Shown: piece by piece, positions 18,090 to 63,450 of the stretch
How the letters are laid out: each line of letters starts with the position of its first letter
How positions within the stretch are numbered: position 1 is the first letter of the stretch
Source: Tillus elongatus
Lineage: Eukaryota; Arthropoda; Insecta; Coleoptera; Cleridae
Reading direction: 5' to 3'
Assembly (NCBI GenBank): GCA_964006375.1
Contig: OZ023266.1
Span: 67,671,403 to 67,735,402, forward strand
Length of the DNA: 64,000 nt
Program-made: the position numbers and the translations under genes
The notes under the pieces: generated by a model
Told to the model about the DNA's origin: nothing
The model's database searches: none
The model's input: the letters and a program-made list of their open reading frames with translations, nothing else

Positions 18090-19890
18090 GCGCAGTAATC
18101 ATTGTTTTGCCAAAAAATTATTTGTCCTCTGCACTAGGTTGAAAATTACAGCTCTCCCAAAACAACAGAATGGTATTGTAGAGATCTCAAGAATTTAAGT
18201 TGAGAAGTTTTGTAAAAGTTGAGTTTTCAAAGTGTTTGGACGATATGAGCATATTTGAGAAAATAGCAGAAAAAATAGTGGAGGCAGTGACATCGAAACT
18301 TGAACAGAAAGTTGAAGAAATGTTTTCTAATTTTAGAACAATGAAATTGAAAATAGATGCTCTTGATAGAGAATGAAATATTGAAGCAGAAGGTAGATGA
18401 CCTAGAACAAAAAGTCAATAATAGAAACATTCTAAGAATATATGGATTGGAAGTACAAAATGACAGCAGCACATCTGAGACGGTAATCCAGTTTTTAAAA
18501 GAAAAGATGGGTCTGGGTTTTGGATGCGAAGTTGTTGATGTTTCCTAGAAACTGAGACTGAACTAAAAAAATGGAAATGACAGTCCTTTGGTTGTAAAAT
18601 TCAAAAGTGATGATATAGTAAATCAGGTACTGAGTAAAAGAAAACATTTAAAACACTCCAATGTTTATATTGTGGAAGAACTAACCAAAAGAAGGTTAGA
18701 TTTATTAAACCTTGCAAAGCAAAAATATGGAAGAAATAAAGTATGGGTTTGGAGGGGAAGTATTCAAGTGAGTTAGAGGCATATAATGATAAGGTAGAAG
18801 GAAGAGACTATCAATAATGTTTTTTTTTAATATTTACATCTAATATTGGTAGCTATATAATTGTTAGTCTCTTAGTTTTTTTACGTGCTTTATAAGTGCA
18901 TTAAATTTTGTTTGTCTTTTTTGTTCAATCTACATATTTGTTATATTTTATTTTGTACATAGGTATACTGTTTTCGGATTGCATTGTGGTAGTGGAGAAA
19001 TTAACGTAAAATTTGTTCAGTAAAGTTTGAGATTTAAATTGGATTGATACGTTAGAGCTATTTTGGATATCTTGCAAATAGTAGGAAGGAATTGTTTAGC
19101 TTGTCAGTAAAACTTTTAAGTTATTTTGAAAGATATATTGTACGGTATTTATTATCGTTTAATAATTTAGAAAAGAGATTTAGTATTTGTTTATATGTGA
19201 GTTAATTTAAACTTATACCTGTTTATTTTGATGGATTGTCCTGAGAATTAGCTATTAGGCGTAAAAATTCTGTATTGATATTTTATAATTGAGGTTTGGA
19301 GTAGTTTCGTACCTTCGTGGGATGGGAGATGTGGTAGAATTAACTAATTTGTTGGATAATTATTGTAATGAGGAAGAACGACAGTGCTATAACACAGATG
19401 ACTACATTAAGTTGATAAAAATAACTAAATTATAGTATAGTATTGTTAGCCGTAACATAAGAAGTTTAAGAAAAAATTATGATGAATTTTGGAGGGATTG
19501 ATGGGTGGGGGAATCATAGCAATTGTTTTAACCGAAACTTGGCAACTTGATAGTATAGATAATTTTGGTATACAGGGTTTTACAGGTTATTATAATGAGG
19601 CTTCATACAACCAAAATGACGGGGTGGTAGTTTTTGTGAGAGCTGATATAGTAGTGTTAGATATGATAATTACAGATGTGCGATTAATGAAGGTCTCTAT
19701 GGATATAGACTCCATCTCAGTCAATGTTATTTGTGTTTACAGGTCACCCTCCACAAACGTAGCATTATTTGTCGATGAACTGGACTCGTATCTACGTGCT
19801 GGTATTGCAGGGGATGTTAATATATATGTAGATGTAAATATTGCCAGTATAACAAAAAAAACTAATCCCCATGTTGTGGAGACAGTATAA
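18090..19890 (+). mobile_element. LINE family C: ORF1 (coiled coil plus RNA-binding) and start of ORF2 (endonuclease)
   Basis: 18246-18550 encodes a heptad-rich stretch (EKIAEKIVEAVTSKLEQKV, KQKVDDLEQKVNNRNILRIYG) and 18588-18776 continues 'VVKFKSDDIVNQVLSKRK', 'VYIVEELTKRRLDLLNLAKQ' and 'NKVWVWRGSIQV'. This is the L1-type ORF1 layout of coiled coil, RRM-like and C-terminal domain found in several insect LINEs. 19489-19890 is an endonuclease N-terminal part ('AIVLTETWQL', 'VICVYRSPSTNVALFVDEL') that stops early. Frameshifts occur in both parts, and no RT follows. Confidence 0.6.
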
Positions 19891-20189
19891 CAGAATTACA
19901 TTATGCCCTAGGTATTTGTTAAAGAATTAATGATTAGTTTGGCTACTCAGTCGGGGCACAAATATAATATAAATCAATGCAGGGCGTGGGCTTCAGCACT
20001 TGCAGTCAGTGGCTTTTAAGATGTACAAATAAAAGTCAGAAGTCATAAGTAAAATCAGTTTAATAAAAGGTTTTTGATGTTATATAATGCAGCTCGAATT
20101 AATTAAGCAAATTTAATTAAAGGATTTCCTTGCCAAGCTATTGGGTATGATGTCAGATTGCTTCTTTGTGATATGGTCAGTCTCAAAGC

Positions 20190-20510
20190 GTGACATGAGT
20201 ATCTTTCATTGATGTTTATATATAAGTTAATTAATGGTCTCATTGACTGTAATGATCTGCTCGAGTTGGTCCTTTTCCATGTTCCACCATGCTCAACTCA
20301 CCAACAGCAACTTTTTTTTGAGCAAACACACAAGACCAACTAACTATGGATGTAATAGTTTCATGGACAGATTGTTGCATAATTATAATGCTAATTTTTC
20401 TAATTGTGATACCTTTTATATTGCTATGTCTAGGATGAAAACTGTCTTAAGACAGTGATTTTGTTACTTTGAGTTATTATTATTCTTTTTTTGGTTTATT
20501 TTTAAGTAAC
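20190..20510 (+). mobile_element. LINE 3' fragment (end of a Jockey/B-like ORF2)
   Basis: Two overlapping frames give 'YKLINGLIDCNDLLELV' and 'TNYGCNSFMDRLLHNYNA', then 'NCDTFYIAMSRMKTVLRQ' and a stop. The layout equals the C-terminus of LINE B and LINE A ORF2. One frameshift is needed. Confidence 0.55.
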
Positions 20511-21030
20511 ATTTGGAATTGTTTAATTCTGTAGGTGCAAATTAAAATAAAATTTCAAGGAAATCTTCAGTTATACTTACTTGCGACGACAATCACCTGT
20601 AGACGGTGACAATACAGATTTTATTTAAATTGACTGAACTGGTGAAAAATTTGGTTTACTTTCTAGATGCCAGTGATTTTAATAAAACTTTAGCGCACAT
20701 CCGCGACGACAATGCGACAATCACCTTAGTCTGTTATGTTATCTCGGTTCCAAAAACGAGAAGACTCAAGTGCAGGCTGATCGAAAGATCGGTACATATC
20801 ATGGAATAATAAAGATGCATTATTTTCGATGTGAACACTTAATTGGAAAATATATTTAGTGTTTTGTATTATGTATGAAATAGGATTTTTTTATAGTTAT
20901 AATCTAGTTTGTAACTACTGTTTCTTGATAATTACCTAAAAATCATGTTTCATTTTGCACTAAACAAATAAATTATAAAGACTGTTAAAAAAATAACTAA
21001 ATTCATCGACCATCAGACATTGCCACAGTC
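20511..21030. other. No gene seen
   Basis: AT-rich. 'ttgcgacgacaatcacctg' at 20581 and 'cgcgacgacaatgcgacaatcacct' at 20702 are a short imperfect direct repeat. No coding or RNA signal is recognised. Confidence 0.4.
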
Positions 21031-21239
21031 AAACTAGAGTTGTGCGAATCAATGTTGCGTCAAACTTCAAAAATAGTATGCCAAAATCGAACATCGAAGT
21101 AATCAAAATTCTTCAATATTCATGTATCATTTCCTTGAAAACAAAATTTGGGAATATTGTAACATACAATATTTGATATGTAAAAGATTCCCATTCTTTT
21201 TACATTAGATATCTAGATCTATAGATAAGCTCAATTATA

Positions 21240-24200
21240 AATATTTATTTTATTTTTATTTATTCATACACCATCCAACAGCTTAAAAGCCAAATTAAGG
21301 ATGAGCCAATACACAAAACATAATATCAAACTATAATCAAACAAATTATACAAAAGAGTCACAAATTAGATCGCTTTGAAAAACATTTTTATCTCTGATA
21401 TATTACATAAGAAGATATTTAGGCGGTCTTGCAGTACAGAGTAATGATTGCACATCTGGTAAATTGGAGACGATCGCGTACAAGCAGTCGGGAGATAGAA
21501 TTTGCCTTGAAAACGTGCTGCAATACGAGGCACATTGAAATAAGTTGCTGAAGCAGACTAGGGCAGTCGAACACAGAATTAACCAGTTTGTATAAAAATA
21601 TAATGAAACTGCACTGCCTGCGCATCGACACACTCTGCAGACTAAAGCGAAGAAGTAAACTTTCCTGAGGAAAACCAATAGACGGATATCGACCATCCTC
21701 ACGAAAGCTAAGACATTTTAGAAATTTCCTTTGCACTGATTCTAGACTTGCCACATGTATCTCATAAGTAGGATCCCACACAACTGAGCCACATTCAAGT
21801 CAGGACCTAACCAAACAACTAAAGAGCAGGAGGATGTTAGTCTGTGAGAAAATTTTGATGTTTCTTATCAGAAACCCAAGAGTTTTGTAAGCAGAACTGA
21901 CAGTCTGCTCATAGTGTGGTTTAAAAGATAGAGTGCCATCAAAAACAATTCCAAGGTCGTTAACTGTCCCGGGGCGGTCAAGTGGAAGCCCTCTTATATT
22001 GTACCCGAAAGTTATTGCGTGCTTATTTCGAGTAAAGGACATCACACAACACTTGGAAACATTCATAGAATGACCACTCCGACAACACCATTCATCAAGG
22101 ATCTGAAGACAGTTCTGGAGCTACAAACAGTCATCAACATTCGAAACATTTGCGAAAATCTTAATATCATCTGCATACATTAAAAAGGAACATGTAAAAC
22201 ATGTTTAACTGGGTCAATAAATATATTAAACAGTAATGGACCGAGTATGGAACCCTGCGGCACTCCCGAAGTTACGTGATAGGTGTTAGATTTGAAGCCC
22301 AAAACCTCAACAAATTGCCTCCTTCCATCCAGGTAAGATCTGAATAAGCCAAGCAAGCCCTCGGAGAATCCGATAGCCCTCATCCTGTCAATCAGAACAG
22401 AGTGATTTAGACAATCGAAGGCCTTAGATAGATCAGTATACACAACATCAACCTGTGAAGAGCGGTCAAGAGCGGACACAATGAACTGTGTAACGTCAAC
22501 TAAATTCCTTACAGTCGATCTCCCTGGCATGAAACCATGCTGAGAAATAGAGTCTGTTTTTGATGTGAAACAGTATTTGCTGAAAAAGGCAGGCCTCGAA
22601 AATCTTACAGAGTACACATAGAGTATGGCTATTGGTCGAGCTGTGGAGCTGCTAAACCTTAGCAGAGGACAGCTCAGAAACACAACAGGTCTCTTGACGG
22701 GACACATGGCCGTCAAGAAACACCTACATAAAATGGGGCGGTTCGAAGGGGACCTCGCATGCAGACTCTGCGGCGAGGGGGAGGAATCAGCCCAGCACAT
22801 CTTGTGCGAGTGTATAGCTCTGGACCGGAAAAGACAACTGATCTACGGTCACTCTAGACCGGAGACAGAGCAATATAAAACTTCACCCTACCAATCGCTG
22901 TGCAGACTAGTTCAAGGCACAGTGATTTTGGAATGGGTGGAGTAAGACTAGGGGTATGCACAATCAACCAAGGGTTGCGGTGCTATCGGGGCGGCAAGGC
23001 CGCGGACGAGCCCTGAGGGAACAAAAAAAAAATGGCTATTGGTCGATAGTTTGATGGATCACCACTTTCCGCTGCCTTGAAGACAGGGAAAACCCGTGAC
23101 AGCTTCCAAATCGCGGGGAATGTTCCAGATCTAAGAATCAGTTTAAAATTTTTTTTAAGTGGAGTCAGGAAAGCATATAAGCAGTTGCGCACCAAGACGC
23201 CAGGAACTATATCAGGTCCACAGGACATATTAGCCTTAATTCTCTTAGCAGCTGTAATAATTTCATCATCTGTAAAGTCATCAACAAAAAACATTGTGAT
23301 GTCACCCGAAGTCAGGCTGGCGGCTGTAGGTGATGAGGTGGGGGTGGAACCAGAACATCCCGCAAAAGAAGAAGCAAAACTGTCAACTTCCTGTTGCTGG
23401 TTAGATGAATTCCCAATAGAAAAGTTTTGACGGCGTCGAGAAGAGCAGTTCCAGAATTTTTTAGGATTAGACCTAATCTCTTTCAACCCTCTGAAAGTAG
23501 TTTACTTGAGAAAGATAAATGTCTCTCTTAAGTTTTTGTCTCAGCTCCCCAAATCTATCCAGAAACTCCACATTTCCAGACTTCTTAAACTTACACCATA
23601 ATGAATATTTATATTTGATACTAATCTTAATTTCTTTAGAAAACCACGGGGGATACCTATTACATGCTCTTGGAGCAGTCATGGGAACATACAGATCAAA
23701 CAAGTCATAAATTCTGGAATAGAAAAAGTCGAGCATAAAATCAACATCCTGAAGCCCATCCATGCCATCCCAGCACAAGTCGCCAAGCTCCGCATACAAT
23801 CTGACAAAATCATATTTTCGAAAATTATATGATCTCTGCCCAGTGTTACCAACAGGGGAAGAAACCACTGAACCCCTGACCGGAAACTCTATGATTAAGG
23901 GGGGATGATGACGATCAGGAATCACGGGCGAATCAGGAGCCTCCCCCACCAAGCAAGTGTCTGTAAACAAAACCACGTCAAGAATCCTGTTGTTAATATT
24001 CTCAACATGATTAAACTGTCCAAGGAGTAGTAGATTACAGAAATTTTGAAAAGCAGACACACGAGCGGAGGGGTCGTTCTGACGACAAGAAGCATATTCA
24101 GGCATATTAAAGTCACCAACTAAGAATGTCTCGGGACCATATTTTATGCACAGGGACTCGAAAGCTTCAAACAAGAGGTAGTAGTCATTAATTGGAGTAT

Positions 24201-26215
24201 TGGGAGGTATATAAACAACAAAAACATTAAGTGAGGCCCGATGATCCGAGACGCTGACCCCCACAATGTCAATATTAGAAAGAGCATCAAATCCGCCACA
24301 GTCCCTCCGAATATCAAGGTGACGAGTAGCAAAGCGAGCGTGCACAGCAAGCAGAACACCACCTCCCCTAGTCTTACAAGAGGAAGAAAAATCCGTATCT
24401 GATCTATAGACAATATATTGATCATTAAACAGTTCGCTACTATAAATGTCACTATCCAGCGAAGTCTCAGTGAAAGCAAAACAGTCAAGAGGGTATGCCT
24501 TCGAGCAAACAAAAAAGTAAACATCATTAGTTCGTGTCCGGAGGCCCCTGATGTTTTGATAAAATATGTTAAATTGCCTCTCTGTTGAACAGGCAAAAGA
24601 AGAATGATGATTGTCTAAAATTTGTGACAGATCCAACAGGTTTGTTTGGAGACTGGGTTTCTACGCCAACATGGCATTGTGGTAATTGCTATTTGATCTG
24701 CAAAATCTCTGCTCTCATCGATTGCAGCTTTTGCCTGTAAATCACACAGTTATGGTCCCAGGCTGCATGATCATAGGCAACTCCAGCCTTTACCTTAGCA
24801 GCATTGAAACAGTTCACACAACAAAGAGTAGTAGCCACACAGTTTTTCAGAGGATGGTCACCAGAACATTTAGGACATGCGGTTTTGCCCCTACAGAACC
24901 TGAAAGTATGGTGTAAGTCAGAACAGTTAAAACATCGTGTGATATCAATACCATCGTAAACAGAGCAGCGATCATACCCCATAAAAATCTGACCAATATC
25001 TAAAGCCGACTTATAAAAAACACAAACTTGCAGAACCGCCTGATAAATTCTATTTTTTTTTTTTAGATGATCAGTAGAGATAAACAACACTAGAGTCACC
25101 AAAGATGTTTCCATTTTGAAGCTTAATGAGTCTTATTAATTCATCCCCCTCAATCTTTTCAGAGAGGCCAACGATACATATTCGCGGGTGTTGATGCATA
25201 ACTTCTTTCACACTATAATCACCAGAAAGACTGCTCTCAGCTAAAGACCTGAATTTTTCCCCATCTTTCCTGGATCAACAGCCAGCTATCAAGCCACCTT
25301 TAGCAATATTTTTGACTTTAGAAACACAGATATCAGTTGCCGCGGGATTGACATTCCGATACAGATCAGCCTTAGTAACAGCAGCAGATTGAGTGTCATC
25401 CTTAGGTCTTATAAGCACAGAAGCTCCTCTTGCAACAGACTGTGCAAACGTTGGAACACTGCGAACACCAGCATCCTGGGAACGATCAACAGACTTAGAT
25501 ACTGCAGAGCTGGAGAAACCAGGGCTGGTGATGCATCTGACCAGATCTATATTAGAGTTCTTCAATGTGGCTATATCAGCCCTCAATTCACCAATAACTG
25601 CTAAGAGCTTGCCTATTTCAGCTGTAAAAACACCCCGGGAGATAAAATTGGAGCTTTCAACACTAAGAGAGGATAAAATGCCATCATCATCGGTCAATCC
25701 CGCTGACTGGGAACCAACACCATCACAATCGTCACAAAAATACCGCATTTTTCTTCTCTTCATTGGCATGCATCTCATCTCTGACTCAGAGAGGCCAGAG
25801 CAATCCTTGTATAATAAAGTGCCACACTTATTGCAACAAGCAAGTCTTTTTCAGCTTGACATTGCATTTTTTTACAGCTATCCATCTTTAGCAAAGTAAA
25901 CAGATCATACTGTATATAAAGAGGCAGCAAAAAGCAAAGATAAGAATGTCCCTTTGTTTCAATGATAATCCAGCTTATCACAAACATAAGAAATTGGCAA
26001 TGTGAAAATATTAAGGCTAATTCTTTAATATTAAAAGAATACCAAACTTTCTAATGTAAACAAGTTTAATATAACCACAATTGTTCACTTTAGACTATCA
26101 CTGTCAGAAACTACATGTTCTCAGGTGCAAGACTACAATTTTCACCAATTAATTTCGACTCTAAACCAAAGATTTTTAAATGCAAAGATAGACAACACAA
26201 CTCTATCTCTACACA
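21240..26215 (-). mobile_element. LINE family B, near full-length, Jockey/CR1-type with PHD-bearing ORF1
   Basis: Reading the minus strand, ORF1 (about 25880-24689) has a PHD-like cysteine pattern (CCNKCG ... FCDDCDG), a coiled coil (EIGKLLAVIGELRADIATLK), and three cysteine knuckles (CFNCSDLHH, CPKCSGDHPLKNC, CCVNC). ORF2 has an apurinic endonuclease domain (24636-23473) and RT motifs including 'VYTDLSKAFDCLNHSVL' and 'GVPQGSILGPLLFNIFID', then 'MYADDIKIFA' near 22170, ending near 21419. A frameshift near 23480 and a 392-bp insertion at 22640 inactivate it. The tail is A/T-rich (TAAAAT repeats) at 21240. Confidence 0.85.
22640..23031 (+). mobile_element. 5'-truncated LINE (family F) 3' end, 15-bp target duplication
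   Basis: ATGGCTATTGGTCGA at 22625-22639 is repeated at 23032-23046. The insert encodes the end of an ORF ('LSRGQLRNTTGLLTGHMAVK', cysteine knuckle CRLCGEGEESAQHILCEC, 'LIYGHSRPETEQ'), then a short 3' UTR 'gcggcaaggccgcggacg' and a poly(A) of 10. This is a clean target-primed insertion into LINE B. Confidence 0.85.
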
Positions 26216-26305
26216 CTGTTTTCTCTTTTGTTGTTGTTTGCATTGGTTGGCAGTTTTAGCAAACAGACCAAGACCCTTCAAAGTGAACATTATATGTATA
26301 AAAAA

Positions 26306-30779
<4,474 letters not shown>

Positions 30780-30982
30780 TAAACTGTCTCCTGATTGTGA
30801 ATATTTAACTGTTTTGGCTCATTATGAAATAAAGCAGGTTTGAACCACCAGTGTCTTCCAAAGGCAATCTGTAATTATCCTCATAAATTCTGAAAATTTA
30901 CATTACTAATCGCCTTGAACATCACCATCATAATGTTGTTACTGAAAAAGGTTCGGTTCGAAACTTCGCACATCTCTAGTAT

Positions 30983-31480
30983 CAGCCAGATACATTGCGA
31001 CTGATGACGTCAATGCTGCTTTCCACGTGACTGATATTTTCAAAACAAAAAAAAAGTTTTGGTGATTCTAATATATTACAGCTAAATAAAAAAGGAGTAA
31101 TATAATCAGTTACATATGTATGTATCACATATAATTGATAAATAAGCTTGATAGGAAAACTATTGCTTTTACGGTAATTAAGTTAAACTTTAATGTATCA
31201 TTTTGATACATTGAGACAGCTTTTGTACAAAATAAGGCTGCGACAGATGGCAGGTTAAATACATTTGTAATACCGGGAACAGTAGCGGCTCATGCTCAAA
31301 TCCATTGGGGGTGCGCAAGAAAAAAAAATGAAGGGCTCCCCTCTTTTTTCCCCGAAAATGTATTATAAAAAAACCTACTTACTAAACTTAATAATTATTA
31401 ACTACTTACCAAGTTTTCCTCTAGTTAGTTATAGGTTATAGTAGTTAAAAAGTCCTTTCCTATTCATTTTCTACTTCACG
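30983..31480. other. No gene seen
   Basis: AT-rich sequence with no domain or RNA signal. 'agcggctcatgctcaaatcc' with 'gggggtgcgcaag' near 31285-31320 resembles an inverted-repeat end of a hAT-like element, but no partner was found. Confidence 0.35.
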
Positions 31481-32020
<540 letters not shown>

Positions 32021-32316
32021 TTACTTTTTTAACTTGAATTTTAAGATTGAATGAATTTTATAAAAATACGCCAGAATGCGGTACTTGATAGACGCAAACT
32101 TATTACAAATTTTGACTAAATAATTTAGTATACTTTAAAATGTCTAAATGTGAGATGCTATTCACGAGAATCTAATCTATCATAGTTATATTCCTTCTAC
32201 TAACACTATATTTTAGACTATATTTAATTATCGTTGTTTCAATTACGTAATATTTTGCTGTATACAAATCAATAATAACATTGCTTTAAGAAAGATAATA
32301 CCGTCCTAGCGATAAA

Positions 32317-32550
32317 ATGAGTGATTACGCTTGTATGCAGTCCCACCCTGGTCCGTTAACCTGGAGCAATGTGGGCAAGGTCCAATATTCTATTCTCACA
32401 TCAAAGGGCTGCCCTACAAGATTCAGTACTGGGTCTTATTATGCCGTGCTGCAAGTGTGGAATTTTAAATCGCACAACGGGATTGCTTATTCAGTCGTTT
32501 TTGACAAAGATAGTCGATCATTTCGTATTGAAGTTTCCCCATTTATGTAG
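32317..32550 (+). CDS. Unrecognised 77-codon open frame
   Basis: MSDYACMQSHPGPLTWSNVG begins the frame, and it ends SFRIEVSPFM. The base composition is less AT-rich than its surroundings. An overlapping frame (32369-32617) contains 'MPCCKCGILNRTTGLL' and could instead be the real one, perhaps a LINE C-terminus. No domain is recognised, and neither frame has a clear splice or promoter context. It may be chance. Confidence 0.15.
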   Translation: MSDYACMQSHPGPLTWSNVGKVQYSILTSKGCPTRFSTGSYYAVLQVWNFKSHNGIAYSVVFDKDSRSFRIEVSPFM

Positions 32551-32829
32551 AGCGGCAAAGAATACACACCGACGCAGGACTGTGTATATGGATGTATATA
32601 ACGTCCGCAACCATTAACACACTATACTTCTTCTGATTCTGTATTAATGGCTGCCGACTCTGCGACCCTCGATATACTAATTTTGTTTGTGTAGAATGCA
32701 GGAGGTAAAAAAATAAAAATTTATCAAAATATAGCATAGCAAAAATATTATTTTCCCCCAGCAGTGTGTGCACACGGGCGCACTTATTGAGGAGCCACCC
32801 CTGACCTGGAAGCACTTTAGGCATCTAAA

Positions 32830-33197
32830 AAGTTTGCCAAACCTGTTGATAATAGTTTTGAATTTCACGAGGAATATGTCAAGGGATTCACAATAAATAA
32901 AATAAAGAGTTTGAGTAATATATTTAATCACCTCAAAGAAGTCACATTTATAATTTTCTAAAATGCAGCAAAAAAAGTTATTGTGGATTAAAATCAATGC
33001 ATACTTTAAAAGAAGTAAAAACAAAATATACAAAATAAAATAAACATCACTAAATTATTGTGCATTATTGTTAGAACTTTTAATTCCAATTTAAATCGTT
33101 AAACAATAAAATGTAACAAAACAAAGAAAAACAAACACATAAAATCTTTAAGGAGCTTTAACTAGTTTAGAATTCTACAAAATAATTGACAAATAAA
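32830..33197 (-). other. Probable 3' UTR and downstream flank of RNF10
   Basis: Follows the RNF10 stop codon on the minus strand. ATTAAA on that strand at 33083-33078, ~115 nt after the stop, is a possible poly(A) signal; another ATTAAA lies at about 32928-32923. No other feature is visible. Confidence 0.35.
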
Positions 33198-60792
<27,595 letters not shown>

Positions 60793-61100
60793 ACCTCCTT
60801 CCTCCAGTCTTATAGTTATAAGTAGTTAAAAGGGAGTTTGAAGCTCCTCCACACGGAGTGGCGACATACGATTTCGAAGCAGACATTTTAAAAAGCCATG
60901 TTTATAAAATACAACAAACAAGAAATATATCGCAATCTAAGCAATTCCAGAACAATGATGTCAAGTGGATTTACTTGTAAAAGTTAAACTGGAAACTGTT
61001 TGGGAGCAGGCAACTCCCCTCGTCGAAAACGACGATTTTCTTTGAGCTAAACACTGGCACGTCTCGCCGCGATAATGGCGACGTAAATTTAATAATGTTC
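60793..61100 (-). promoter_or_regulatory. RNF10: Probable RNF10 5' UTR and promoter
   Basis: The region upstream of exon 1 has more CpG than its surroundings ('cgtcgaaaacgacg', 'cgtctcgccgcgataatggcgacg' near 61020-61085). No TATA box at a convincing distance was seen, as expected for a housekeeping gene. The transcription start cannot be placed. Confidence 0.35.
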
Positions 61101-61486
61101 GATTTTGTTAAATACGTAGTGACTTTTCGCTAAAGATTTGACAGATGCTTGATGCTTGGAAGTTTTTCCTGCAAGTCTGACAAATCAGTAAGGCGCGTCT
61201 TTTAAATTGTGCATCCTAAATCTAAGGCGTCTTTGTTAATATAAATTATTAAAAAAATATATTATAAACTTTCGTAATAATATTATTTGTAACCATCTAT
61301 TTCAAAGGTAATAAATTAACACTTACTTATTTGTGACAATCAGTTAATTACTGAGTTAAAGCCTACTTTGCAGTAGTAATTATTAAACCACAGAGTAACT
61401 ATTTTATTAATATAGTAGGCTAATTAACCTGTGATTTGTAAGCTAACTTTTTGATTGTAGGGTTTTAAGCTGACTATACTATGTAC

Positions 61487-62545
<1,059 letters not shown>

Positions 62546-62548
62546 TTG

Positions 62549-62817
62549 CTTTGGTCACGGTATTTAGAGGAGGATTAAGAGGGTCACCGGCATTTGTTGA
62601 GGCAGATAATTATGCAATAAAATTGTCTGTGGAATTTATTTCCTTTTTGTGTGTTTGTAAAGAAGATATAATAGGTTTCCAAGTAGTCGGAAGGCTATAT
62701 CTTCTGTACAAACACACAAAAAGGAAATAAATTCCACAGACAATTTTATTGCATCATTATCTGCCTCAACAAATGCCGGTGACCCTCTTAATCATCCTCT
62801 AAATACCGTGACCAAAG
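62549..62817. repeat. Near-perfect inverted repeat, 122-bp arms, 25-bp spacer
   Basis: 'ctttggtcacggtatttaga' (62549) through 'gaagatata' (62670) recurs inverted from 62696 to 62817 ('taaataccgtgaccaaag'). Only a few mismatches are seen. No coding frame spans it. Confidence 0.85.
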
Positions 62818-62969
62818 CCCGCCACTTAATTGACGGTGACCCCATTATAGTTTCACTGAAGATGAAACAGGTAGACGGAACGACATATATAAGACAAGAC
62901 TTGCTCGAACTGCCAGATCTCTCTGAGGCCTAGGGTTGAACACGCTAAGACCTCACAGACGATCTCCGT

Positions 62970-63237
62970 CGAGATTTGGGGAGTAGGCAGATTGAGGCCC
63001 CGTAATCGAGCTACAACAATCCAACCTACCTTTATCCATCGCTCTAAGGAGTAAGCAGATTGAGGCCTTAGAGTGTCTTTACATATTTCCCGTACCTACC
63101 TTTGTCCACCACTCTAAGGAGTAGGCAGATTGAGGCCTTAGAGTGTCCTTACATATTTCCTTTACCCACCTTTGTCCATCACTCTAAGGAGTAGGCAGAT
63201 TGAGGCCTTAGAGTGTCCTTACATATTTCCTTTACCT
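62970..63237 (+). repeat. 70-bp tandem array, four units, each with a 10-bp-stem hairpin
   Basis: Units start at 62970 (diverged), 63040, 63110 and 63180, so the period is exactly 70. In the last three, (C)(A/G)CTCTAAGG and CCTTAGAGTG can pair around a ~16-nt loop 'agtaggcagattgagg'. The last unit runs into the ribozyme-like motif. Confidence 0.85.
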
Positions 63238-63280
63238 CTTGAAAGTGGCTCCAAAACAGGAGCCGAAACGTCGAGTATCC
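63234..63280 (+). ncRNA. Ribozyme-like motif (hammerhead stem II and GAAAC), degenerate
   Basis: A 6-bp stem GGCTCC/GGAGCC (63247-63252, 63259-63264) is followed directly by GAAACGTC; 'CTC' before and 'GAG' after can pair as in stem I. The CTGATGA core is replaced by 'cttgaaagt'. The order is that of 5272-5318, so it may mark the end of another Penelope-like element. Confidence 0.25.
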
Positions 63281-63351
63281 ATAAATTCTGGACGCGGTTT
63301 AACCCGAGAACCAAGCATGTCTCATCACATTAAAGACCGCGGAAATCTTTC

Positions 63352-63353
<2 letters not shown>

Positions 63354-63449
<96 letters not shown>
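63354..63449. repeat. (TA)n microsatellite, ~96 bp
   Basis: Pure TA followed by 'ctgtgagtgtgtatctaacc'. Confidence 0.95.

Positions 63450-63450
<1 letters not shown>

Noticed and set aside
63040..63237. CRISPR array (regular 70-bp repeats)
   Set aside because: The whole 70-bp unit repeats, with no unique spacers, in a eukaryotic context; it is a tandem repeat.
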